Notes under the pieces: model-generated
Database searches by the model: none
Seen by the model: only the letters and a program-made list of their open reading frames with translations
What the model was told of the DNA's origin: nothing
Shown: one piece after another, positions 19,639-29,800 of the stretch
Layout of the letters: each line of letters opens with the position of its first letter
How positions within the stretch are numbered: position 1 is the first letter of the stretch
Assembly: GCA_964057225.1 (NCBI GenBank)
Contig: OZ059895.1
Location: 12,400,001-12,464,000, forward strand
DNA: 64,000 nt
Source of the DNA: Auanema rhodensis
Lineage: Eukaryota > Nematoda > Chromadorea > Rhabditida > Rhabditidae
Reading direction: 5' to 3'
Position numbers and translations under genes: made by a program

Positions 19639-20274
19639 ATGGCACTCGTCTTCCCTCCACCAGCCTGCGAGACACCTATCGCGATGATCAAGGAAAAGTG
19701 GATCAAGATTCATTCGCTCCAGATAGAACTACAACAACTGGAGACAACAAACAACAGGACTAAAAAGATAAAAATCCTCCAATCATTTTCGGAGAATTTA
19801 GCCAGAGTTACTCTATTAATAGAGACTCTGGAAAGGTTACAATGTTCATGTAACAAGGATGAAGAAGAGATGGCCAAAATGGCGCAAAACTGGTCCGAGG
19901 CCACTGCCCGCACCAAGGCCACCATCAACAAACTACGCGAAGATCTAGGCTATCCAGCCTCCGAAAATGTAGCTAGCGCGGATCTCATCCCAAGATGGGC
20001 CGCGGAAGAGATCCACAAGAGCTGGACAGAAGAAAGTATGATGGAATCGACCAACCAGTCGATTAGGAAGGCGGGAGACCTGATCAGCCAGGCCTTAAGG
20101 ATACTAATGGCGACGCGCGCCACCACTCCGGACCAGAAAAGAAAGAAAATGATGATAGCAGGCCAGGCGACGGAACTGCTAACAGACGTCAGCCTGTTCC
20201 ACATATGGACGGTCGCCGACCGGCAACCCGCGACCGACTTCCAGCTGGGACAAATCGAGGAGGAAGAAGGATAA
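19639..20274 (+). CDS. Gypsy 3' accessory ORF, unrecognised helical protein
   Basis: A frame of 211 codons from AGAATGGCA, between integrase and the 3' LTR, where envelope genes normally sit. I do not recognise a family. The protein is predicted by eye to be almost wholly helical and charged, with heptad-like Leu spacing in the first 70 residues, a short Cys pair (CSC near residue 40-45), Trp-containing helices later and a terminal EEEE run. No signal peptide or membrane span is visible. The frame is open upstream to an ATG at 19549 (30 more residues), but that extension runs across the TATA-like motif. Expression could be from an internal promoter or a spliced RNA. It might be a regulatory or matrix-like product. 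Confidence 0.55.
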   Translation: MALVFPPPACETPIAMIKEKWIKIHSLQIELQQLETTNNRTKKIKILQSFSENLARVTLLIETLERLQCSCNKDEEEMAKMAQNWSEATARTKATINKLREDLGYPASENVASADLIPRWAAEEIHKSWTEESMMESTNQSIRKAGDLISQALRILMATRATTPDQKRKKMMIAGQATELLTDVSLFHIWTVADRQPATDFQLGQIEEEEG

Positions 20275-20501
20275 CAGCTGCACGAGGTGAATTCATAGTT
20301 TTTCTTCTCTCCTTTTCTTTTCTTTTTCTTTTTATATTGTTTTCATTTTTTTTATATTATTCCTATTACACTACTATTTCTATTCTAGTATTCCAATTCT
20401 AATTCATTTATATATATATATATATTTTTCTCTTTTGTTTCTTTTCCTAAAAAGGTCTAATTTCTTATAGCTGAGGTCAGCTACTTTTTCAATATAAGGC
20501 A
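20275..20501 (+). other. 3' untranslated stretch of the gypsy element
   Basis: Pyrimidine-rich run followed by TATATATA and a final segment ending AATATAAGGCA before the LTR. A clear polypurine tract is not visible next to the LTR, which is odd for plus-strand priming. Confidence 0.5.
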
Positions 20502-20841
20502 TGTTCCATAAGTGTCCTATAAAGAAGGCGGTTGACAACGTCAACCGACTTTTGGTTAATGGAATTCAATAAGAAACTAGACCTGAACTACTTTTTGTAT
20601 AAATTCAATTATATTTGTAATTAATATTTTTCTATATAAACCCCTGAGAAAGCAACTAGGTTGGCTTTCTCATAACATGTAGTTTCATTTATTTGATTAT
20701 TGTATTTTTGCTTTTATAATTGTATTTCCATATTCTGAATAAACTTCTTTTTCTCTACTCTCTGTTACTTTTACAATGACATTCACACTATTAAAGTCCA
20801 TATGGTTACCTAGCCGGAACCCTAGGAACCAATATGGAACG
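20502..20841 (+). repeat. 3' LTR of the gypsy element (340 bp)
   Basis: Same length as the 5' LTR with three substitutions. It is followed directly by the TAGC duplicate and then ordinary 5S spacer. Confidence 0.94.
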
Positions 20842-20845
20842 TAGC
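20842..20845. repeat. Target-site duplication of the gypsy element (right copy)
   Basis: TAGC, then TCAACCCAAGG of the interrupted spacer. Confidence 0.9.
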
Positions 20846-21127
20846 TCAACCCAAGGCATCAAAATATCTTCAATCTTATTTCTATATTACATTTATAAAC
20901 CAGTAGTTTATGAACCTTCATCTTAACTTTACTGTTTCTATCTACTTCCTATTGAAACAAACGTTGTTTAAACACTATACAACTGTGAAACCTTTTTTAA
21001 TTTATTGTATTTGGAGCTCATAAGATTTGATATCATCGAGGGATTTAGATGTAACGTAGAAAATTACATAACTAACATAAAATTGGAAAAAAAACAATAA
21101 CGAGGATAAGTATGTAAATCATTGAAA

Positions 21128-21246
21128 GCTTACGACCATACCACGTTGAAAGTACGCCATCCCGTCCGATCTGGCAAGTCAAGCAACGTTGGGCCCGGTT
21201 AGTACTTGGATCGGAGACGGCTTGGGAATCCCGGGTGCCGTAAGCT
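21128..21246 (+). rRNA. 5S rRNA: 5S ribosomal RNA gene, copy 11
   Basis: Consensus body, shortened upstream flank, first gene after the gypsy insertion. Downstream T run is one longer (T8). Confidence 0.94.
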
Positions 21247-21644
21247 TTTCAATTTTTTTTAACGATCATACCACGTTGAAAGTACGCCATGCAGCTGATT
21301 CTCAATTTTATCTCTTCCGTAACAAATGTTTTTAATTTTCCAGCAGTTTTACTTAGATAGCTCGACCCAAGGCATCAAAATATCTTTAATCTTATTTCTA
21401 TATTACATTTATAAACCAGTAGTTTATGAACCTTCATCTTAACTTTACTGTTTCTATCTATTTCCTATTAAAACAAATGTTGTTTAAACACTATACAACT
21501 GTGAAACCTTTTTTAATTTATTGTATTTGGAGCTCATAAGATTTGATATCATCGAGGGATTTAGATGTAACGTAGAAAATTACATAACTAACATGAAATT
21601 GGAAAAAAAAACAATAACGAGAATAAGTATGTAAATCATTGAAA

Positions 21645-21763
21645 GCTTACGATCATACCACGTTGAAAGTACGCCATCCCGTCCGATCTGGCAAGTCAAG
21701 CAACTTTGGGCCCGGTTAGTACTTGGATCGGAGACGGCTTGGGAATCCCGGGTGCCGTAAGCT
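21645..21763 (+). rRNA. 5S rRNA: 5S ribosomal RNA gene, copy 12
   Basis: C9T and G61T; the latter falls in the box-A-like control region. The second T run downstream is broken (TTTATTT). Confidence 0.92.
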
Positions 21764-22561
21764 TTTCAAATTTATTTAACGATCATACCACGTTGAAAGT
21801 ACGCCATGCAGCTGATTCTCAATTTTATCTCTTCCGTAACAAATGTTTTTAATTTTCCAGCAGTTTTACTTAGATAGCTCAACCCAAGACATCAAAATAT
21901 CTTTAATCTTTTTTCTATATTACATTTATAAACCAGTAGTTTATAAACCTTCATCTTAACTTTACTGTTTCTATCTATTTCCTATTGAAACAAACATTGT
22001 TTAAACACTATACAACTGTGAAACCTTTTTTAATTTATTGTATTTGGAGCTCATAAGATTTGATATCATCGAGGGATTTAGATGTAACGTAGAAAATTAC
22101 ATAACTAACATGAAATTGGAAAAAAAAACAATAACGAAGATAAGTATGTAAATCATTGAATATCAGATATTTTCGCTTACGACCATACCACGTTGAAAGT
22201 ACGCCATGCAGCTGATTTTCAATTTTATCTCTTCCGTAACAAATGTTTTTAATTTTCCAGCAGTTTTACTTAGATAGCTCAACCCAAGGCATCAAAATAT
22301 CTTCAATCTTATTTCTATATTACATTTATAAACCAGTAGTTTATGAACCTTCATCTTAACTGTACTGTTTCTATCTACTTCCTATTGAAACAAACGTTGT
22401 TTAAACACTATACAACTGTGAAACCTTTTTCAATTTTTTGTATTTGGAGCTCATAAGATTTGATATCATCGAGGGATTTAGATGTAACGTAGAAAATTAC
22501 ATAACTAACATGAAATTGGAAAAAAAAACAATAACGAGAATAAGTATGTAAATCATTGAAA

Positions 22562-22680
22562 GCTTACGACCATACCACGTTGAAAGTACGCCATCCCGTC
22601 CGATCTGGCAAGTCAAGCAACGTTGGGCCCGGTTAGTACTTGGATCGGAGACGGCTTGGGAATCCCGGGTGCCGTAAGCT
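22562..22680 (+). rRNA. 5S rRNA: 5S ribosomal RNA gene, copy 13
   Basis: Consensus body; TTTATTT downstream; shortened upstream flank. Confidence 0.94.
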
Positions 22681-23078
22681 TTTCAAATTTATTTAACGAT
22701 CATACCACGTTGAAAGTACGCCATGCAGCTGATTCTCAATTTTATCTCTTCCGTAACAAATGTTTTTAATTTTCCAGCAGTTTTACTTAGATAGCTCGAC
22801 CCAAGGCATCAAAATATCTTTAATCTTATTTCTATATTACATTTATAAACCAGTAGTTTATGAACCTTCATCTTAACTTTACTGTTTCTATCTATTTCCT
22901 ATTAAAACAAATGTTGTTTAAACACTATACAACTGTGAAACCTTTTTTAATTTATTGTATTTGGAGCTCATAAGATTTGATATCATCGAGGGATTTAGAT
23001 GTAACGTAGAAAATTACATAACTAACATGAAATTGGAAAAAAAAACAATAACGAGAATAAGTATGTAAATCATTGAAA

Positions 23079-23197
23079 GCTTACGATCATACCACGTTGA
23101 AAGTACGCCATCCCGTCCGATCTGGCAAGTCAAGCAACTTTGGGCCCGGTTAGTACTTGGATCGGAGACGGCTTGGGAATCCCGGGTGCCGTAAGCT
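23079..23197 (+). rRNA. 5S rRNA: 5S ribosomal RNA gene, copy 14
   Basis: C9T and G61T, the 1434-bp partner of copy 12. Confidence 0.92.
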
Positions 23198-23995
23198 TTT
23201 CAAATTTATTTAACGATCATACCACGTTGAAAGTACGCCATGCAGCTGATTCTCAATTTTATCTCTTCCGTAACAAATGTTTTTAATTTTCCAGCAGTTT
23301 TACTTAGATAGCTCAACCCAAGACATCAAAATATCTTTAATCTTTTTTCTATATTACATTTATAAACCAGTAGTTTATAAACCTTCATCTTAACTTTACT
23401 GTTTCTATCTATTTCCTATTGAAACAAACATTGTTTAAACACTATACAACTGTGAAACCTTTTTTAATTTATTGTATTTGGAGCTCATAAGATTTGATAT
23501 CATTGAGGGATTTAGATGTAACGTAGAAAATTACATAACTAACATGAAATTGGAAAAAAAAACAATAACGAAGATAAGTATGTAAATCATTGAATATCAG
23601 ATATTTTCGCTTACGACCATACCACGTTGAAAGTACGCCATGCAGCTGATTTTCAATTTTATCTCTTCCGTAACAAATGTTTTTAATTTTCCAGCAGTTT
23701 TACTTAGATAGCTCAACCCAAGGCATCAAAATATCTTCAATCTTATTTCTATATTACATTTATAAACCAGTAGTTTATGAACCTTCATCTTAACTGTACT
23801 GTTTCTATCTACTTCCTATTGAAACAAACGTTGTTTAAACACTATACAACTGTGAAACCTTTTTCAATTTTTTGTATTTGGAGCTCATAAGATTTGATAT
23901 CATCGAGGGATTTAGATGTAACGTAGAAAATTACATAACTAACATGAAATTGGAAAAAAAAACAATAACGAGAATAAGTATGTAAATCATTGAAA

Positions 23996-24114
23996 GCTTA
24001 CGACCATACCACGTTGAAAGTACGCCATCCCGTCCGATCTGGCAAGTCAAGCAACGTTGGGCCCGGTTAGTACTTGGATCGGAGACGGCTTGGGAATCCC
24101 GGGTGCCGTAAGCT
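23996..24114 (+). rRNA. 5S rRNA: 5S ribosomal RNA gene, copy 15
   Basis: Consensus body; last copy in the window with the shortened AAAGCTT upstream flank. Confidence 0.94.
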
Positions 24115-24924
24115 TTTCAAATTTATTTAACGATCATACCACGTTGAAAGTACGCCATGCAGCTGATTCTCAATTTTATCTCTTCCGTAACAAATGTTTT
24201 TAATTTTCCAGCAGTTTTACTTAGATAGCTCAACCCAAGACATCAAAATATCTTTAATCTTTTTTCTATATTACATTTATAAACCAGTAGTTTATAAACC
24301 TTCATCTTAATTTTACTGTTTCTATCTATTTCCTATTGAAACAAACATTGTTTAAACACTATACAACTGTGAAACCTTTTTTAATTTATTGTATTTGGAG
24401 CTCATAAGATTTGATATCATTGAGGGATTTAGATGTAACGTAGAAAATTACATAACTAACATGAAATTGAAAAAAAAAACAATAACGAGGATAAGTATGT
24501 AAATCATTGAATATCAGATATTTTTGCTCACGACCATACCACGTTGAAAGTACGCCATGCAGCTGATTTTCAATTTTATCTCTTCCGTAACAAATGTTTT
24601 TAATTTTCCAGCAGTTTTACTTAGATTGCTCAACCCAAGGCATCAAAATATCTTCAATCTTATTTCTATATAACATTTATAAATCAGTAGTTTATGAACC
24701 TTCATCTTAACTTTACTGTTTCTATCTATTTCCTATTGAAACAAACGTTGTTCAAACACTAAACAACTGTGAAACCTTTTTTAATTTATTGTATTTGGAG
24801 CTCATAAGATTTGATATCATCGAGGAATTCAGATGTAACGTAGAAAATTACATAACTAACATGAAATTGGAAAAAAAACAATAACGAGGATAAGTATGTA
24901 AATCATTGAATATCAGGTATTTTC

Positions 24925-25043
24925 GCTTACGACCATACCACGTTGAAAGTACGCCATCCCGTCCGATCTGGCAAGTCAAGCAACGTTGGGCCCGGTTAGT
25001 ACTTGGATCGGAGACGGCTTGGGAATCCCGGGTGCCGTAAGCT
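24925..25043 (+). rRNA. 5S rRNA: 5S ribosomal RNA gene, copy 16
   Basis: Consensus body with the long flank (TATCAGGTATTTTCGCTT). The spacer behind it carries AACCGAAGGCAGCGAA, a variant otherwise found only in the 4125-bp repeats at the right end. Confidence 0.94.
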
Positions 25044-26218
25044 TTTCAAATTTTTTTAACGATCATACCACGTTGAAAGTACGTCATGCAGCTGATTTTC
25101 AATTTTATCTCTTCCGTAACAAATGTTTTCAATTTTCCAGCAGTTTTACTTAGATAGCTCAACCGAAGGCAGCGAACTATCTCTAATCTTATTCCTATAT
25201 TACAGTTATAAACCAGTAGTTTATGAACCTTCATCTTAACTTTACTGTTTCTATCTATTTCCTATTGAAACAAACATTGTTTAAACACAATACAACTGTG
25301 AAACCTTTTTTAATTTATTGTATTTGGATCTCATAAGATTTGATATCATCGAGGGATTTAAATGTAACGTAGAAAATTACATAACTAACATGAAATTGGA
25401 AAAAAAACTTTTACTTAGATAGCTCAACCCAAGGCATCAAAATATCTTCAATCTTATTTCTATATTACAGTTATAAACCAGTAGTTTATGAACCTTCATC
25501 TTAACTTTACTGTTTCTATCTATTTCCTATTGAAACAAACATTGTTTAAACACTATACAACTGTGAAACCTTTTTTAATTTATTGTATTTGGATCTCATA
25601 AGATTTGATATCATCGAGGGATTTAGATGTAACGTAGAAAATTACATAACTAACACGAAATTGGAAAAAAAACAATAACGAGGATAAGTATGTAAATCAT
25701 TGAATATCAGATTTTTTCGCTTACGACCATACCACGTTTAAAGTACGCCATGCAGCTGATTTTCAATTTAATCTCTTCCGTAACAAATGTTTTTAATTTT
25801 CCAGCAGTTTTACTTAGATAGCTCAACCCAAGGCATCAAAATATCTTCAATCTTATTTCTATATTACAGTTATAAACCAGTAGTTTATGAACCTTCATCT
25901 TAACTTTAACCTTCATCTTAACTAACAAATGTTTTTAATTTTCCAGCAGTTTTACTTAGATAGCTCAACCCAAGGCATCAAAATATCTTCAATCTTATTT
26001 CTATATTACAGTTATAAACCAGTAGTTTATGAACCTTCATCTTAACTTTACTGTTTCTATCTATTTCCTATTGAAACAAACATTGTTTAAACACTATACA
26101 ACTGTGAAACCTTTTTTAATTTATTGTATTTGGATCTCATAAGATTTGATATCATCGAGGGATTCAGATGTAACGTAGAAAATTACATAACTAACATGAA
26201 ATTGGAAAAAAAACAATA

Positions 26219-26223
26219 ACGAG
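26219..26223. repeat. Target-site duplication of the BEL element (left copy, ACGAG)
   Basis: ACGAG precedes the 5' LTR and recurs at 35998-36002. The empty site in other units reads CAATAACGAGGATAAG. Five bases is usual for BEL/Pao. Confidence 0.92.
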
Positions 26224-26290
26224 TGTCGCGATAAGCGAGTGAGTTTGTATAATTTTTTTATCTTCAACAATTGTTTTATTTGTTTCTCCT

Positions 26291-26338
<48 letters not shown>

Positions 26339-26588
26339 TTCTTCTTTCTTCTAACTTCCTAAGTAATTTTTATCCATACCACATGTTGTGTTATACATGT
26401 GGCATGACTAACTCTTTGTTTCAGGCTGACGACCGCCCACGAGAAGAGATCAGTCTTACTTTTTCAACGTTCGCAGTCAGTGATTTTATTCCGTGCTTGT
26501 CTTGTTAATTCATCAATAAACCCTTTTCTACATATTCGCTTTGTGTTTTACTTCCAACCATACTATACACTTGTGGTATAACGCCACA
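26224..26588 (+). repeat. 5' LTR of the BEL element (365 bp)
   Basis: It starts TGTCGCG and ends GCCACA. It holds 21 TC units (the 3' LTR has 13), a 7-bp stem-loop (CCACATG/CATGTGG, 26379-26402), a strong 3' splice-site-like TTTGTTTCAG ending at 26424, and AATAAA at 26515-26520. Confidence 0.95.
26291..26334. repeat. CT dinucleotide microsatellite in the BEL 5' LTR
   Basis: About 21 uninterrupted TC units followed by TTCTTTCTTC; the 3' LTR equivalent near 35719-35744 has 13. Confidence 0.95.
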
Positions 26589-26591
26589 AAT

Positions 26592-26603
26592 TGGTGCATC
26601 GGC
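26592..26603 (+). other. Primer binding site, tRNA-Gly
   Basis: TGGTGCATCGGC, three bases after the LTR, is complementary to the 3' end of tRNA-Gly(GCC) (GCCGATGCA plus CCA). Confidence 0.8.
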
Positions 26604-26877
26604 TAGTTTAGATCTTAGCCGCTTTAAGTCCCGCGTGGCAGGTGAGATACAACTCGAACCAAGCGTGTTTGAGCAAAAAAACATACTTAATAAAAATCGT
26701 GGCGATCATAAGTCCACGTCAAGTCACACCAAACAGACTTGAACAATAAGCAAACTCTGAAATTAGAAACAGAGGTTTCAATTTCCTTACGTTCACATAT
26801 ACTGTGATCACCAAACAAACAAAGAAAAAAGAAAACAAAAAAGGAATATAAGCATTATTCCTACATCTACAACAAAA
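26604..26877 (+). other. BEL leader
   Basis: About 270 bp without a gene. GCAG|GTGAGATA at 26642 resembles a splice donor that could be used for a subgenomic RNA. The last part is A-rich up to the Gag ATG. Confidence 0.45.
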
Positions 26878-29800
26878 ATGTCACTCCTTTTTGTCAATCA
26901 TATCAAACAATCTAACCAGTTTCTTGGAGAACTGCTTACACGATACGAGATGGAAGTGAAGGACCTTCCTGGTATTCTGGTAGATTGCGACTTCCACACT
27001 GAGGAAGAAGAGGAAACCCTCTCTTGCCTTATCATTCGCTGGACAAAAGTCCAACACCAATTCAAAGAATCGTTGAAAAATCATCAAGATAACGAGAAAA
27101 AATTCCAAAAATTTTACGAAGCATCAGACAAAACGCTTCGTAAAGCATTAGACGAACAGTACATCGCCTTCACATCCGATGAAGACTTTGAACCCAACAT
27201 TAAAAAGGTTCAAAACGCCATTATTGAGCTTGACGAACACATCATGAAAGCCGAACGCATACTTAGAAAGCTGAGAAAAACGCTTCATAAGAATGAATCT
27301 GAGCACAACAGCAATTGCTCAACAGAAAATAATGATACAGAAAACAAATCGAATGATCAATTTCTGGAAATTATCAAGTCATTCCTACACATCCAACAAA
27401 CTAGCATCCAAAAACCAGCGATGTCGCTACCTACATTTGATGGCAAACCAGAGAACTTCAAATCATTCTGGGGCCGTTTTGATAGACTTGTTCATGATAA
27501 TGAACAGTTTACAACCTTAGAAAAGGTAAACCTACTCTGTGAAAGCCTCAAAGGCAATTCACAAATAGCAATCAGAGGAATAGAACCCTCTGCTCAAAAT
27601 TATGAGCTCATGCGTGAAGCATTAGTTTCTGAATTTGGAGACTATTCGTCGGATATCAACTCTCTTTTAACACAACTACATAATTTGAGATTTGCAAGCA
27701 ATAATGCAAAAGCATGCAAAGAAACATTTGGAGAAACCAAGGCACTTATCAGGCAAATTGAAGCAGCCGGAGCTACAGTATCCCGCGAAATGTGTACCGC
27801 GATGATTCTCAACAAATTCCCATACCACATCGTGGAAGACATTCTAATTCATCCAAACAACTACCATTCTACTAAAGAAATGCTGGCAGCTGTAGACCAT
27901 AAAATCTATTCGTTTATTCTAAAAGAACAAACAAGAAATAGTCATGAACAAAAGTTTCGAAATCACAAAGACAATGTCACATCTGTTTCACATAAAGACA
28001 GCACTGCAGAACAACGGAAAACCCAAACTTGGCCATGTGTCTTTTGCGACTCATCCGAGCATCGTTTTTATCAATGCACCACATTTGAAACACCAGAGAA
28101 AAGAAGGTACCGCATTCGCGGAAAGGCCATCTGTTGGATTTGCTTTTCCGATAAACACAAAAGTTCGGAATGCAGAAAACAAAAATGTCGCAATTGCCAA
28201 GGAGATCATAATTCCGCCTTGTGCTCACAAGGAAGAAAAAGTGTACAAAATATCCAAAAAGATAAAGAAACTCCCACAATTAAAAAAGATCAGGCTTTAC
28301 TGATCACCACAGAAGAATTATTGAATAAAAAAACAACAGAATATAAACAAGACTCTGACACTAATAATCGAATCCCTACTGAGGCACTTAATGCACCAGT
28401 ATCGCTTAATCACATTGCCGACACCCATAATATTGAAGAAAGTCAAGTAATATTACGAACAGCAATGGCGAACATATACAACCACAATAGTAAAAAATAT
28501 GAGCAAGTACGCATGCTCATAGATGAAGGATCCATGAGATCTTTTATATCCAAGGACTTATCCACTAAGTTAGGATTGCCCATCCTTGGTTCTCAAAAGA
28601 AAACCTTTTACGGTATCGGAGCATTGTCCGAAACGCACGAAGTTCAGGACGTAAAGGTAATTATTGGAACCTCAAGTGGATCCCTTATCGTAACAAAACT
28701 ATTCACCAAACCCATGTTAACCACACCCATACGTTGTCCAAAACTATCTAAAGAAGACTTGAAATTTATAAAGACAAGAAAAATAAAATTAGCCAATCCA
28801 CAAACAAACGGAGAATTATTTACTCCGGATATACTGATAGGTATGGATAGATACAAACTGTTCATGCATTTAAACGAAGAAACCGAACTCCCCTCACGTA
28901 TGAGATTGAAAAATTCGGTATTCGACCACATGATACATGGAGAAGCTCCTCTTCCCGATGATAATACACAACAAGAAGTAATATTATGCTCTACAGTAGA
29001 AGAAATAACAAAAGAAACCTGTCATAAAGAACTCCTCACTAATCTGTTTGAACTGGATTCTATCGGCATCAATACAGAAAATGCCAACGCAGACCGCACT
29101 ATTGATTACTATGAAGAATACTCAAAATATATAAAAATTGAGAACAACCGTATTATTGCACCGTTCCCGTTAAAAAATAACTTCAAAAATCTTAAAAACA
29201 ACAAAATGCCCGCGTACCATAGATTCGTATCCCTATGGCGAAAGTTACTGCACAATCCAGAAATGCTCTCACACTATACTACAACCATTGAAAGTTACCT
29301 CAAAGATAACATTGTCGAACAAATTCCCAACAATCACCAGGAGCCTTTAGAGTTTTATATGCCCCACCATGGGGTTTGGAAGCCCAGCAAGGCTAACCCT
29401 CTCAGAATCGTTTTTGACGCCTCCGCTAAACAGAAAGACAGCCCGTCGTTGAATGAGATAATACACACAGGACGATCATTTATCACATATATACACGACA
29501 TCATGATCTCCTGCAGAACAAGACCAATATTAATAACATGCGATATCAAAGCCGCATTTTTACAAATACAACTGACAGAGAATCACAAAAATCTATGCAA
29601 ATTCTTTTGGATAAAAAACAAAGAATACCCAATATCTCACAACAATATCATAACCCTTCGATTCAACAGATTACCGTTCGGTATCACTGCATCCCCCAGC
29701 GTATTGAACATGGGCATAAAATGGTTCTTAGAATCAAAAGTAGACAACCCATTAGCTATGGAAATACTGAACAACTTATACGTTGACAATATCATTCTTA

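Larger units (their letters stand above)
9925..20841 (+). mobile_element. Ty3/gypsy-type LTR retroelement with Env-like region, defective copy
   Basis: A 10,917-bp element bounded by 340-bp direct LTRs and TAGC duplications. A tRNA-Gln primer site abuts the 5' LTR. Order along the + strand is a 1.1-kb leader, Gag, glycoprotein, start of protease and stop (11398-16248), rest of protease, RT remnant, RNase H and integrase (16249-19428), and an extra ORF (19639-20274). Integrase with a DDX35E signature and a GPY/F motif, plus the RT-RNase H-integrase order, place it in Ty3/gypsy. The stop inside the protease and the deleted RT core indicate it cannot move without help. Three mismatches between the LTRs imply a fairly recent insertion. 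Confidence 0.93.
21128..24524 (+). repeat. Higher-order repeat, 1434-bp period
   Basis: Genes at 21128, 22562 and 23996, and at 21645 and 23079, step by exactly 1434 bp. Each copy holds two long units and one short unit; the third copy is incomplete. Shared private changes (TTTATTT in the terminator, G61T in every second gene) confirm recent duplication. Confidence 0.88.
20842..26223 (+). repeat. 5S rDNA tandem array, middle block
   Basis: Six full genes with short units between them. The last 800 bp (about 25404-26218) are rearranged: one unit joins the poly-A run straight to TTTTACTTAG, skipping the gene and head fragment, and another near 25908 is cut short with a duplicated ACCTTCATCTTAACT. 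No other gene is seen in the spacers. Confidence 0.92.

Noticed and set aside
20480..20501. Polypurine tract of the gypsy element
   Set aside because: Only ATATAAGGCA lies next to the LTR; it is too short and mixed to be called with confidence.
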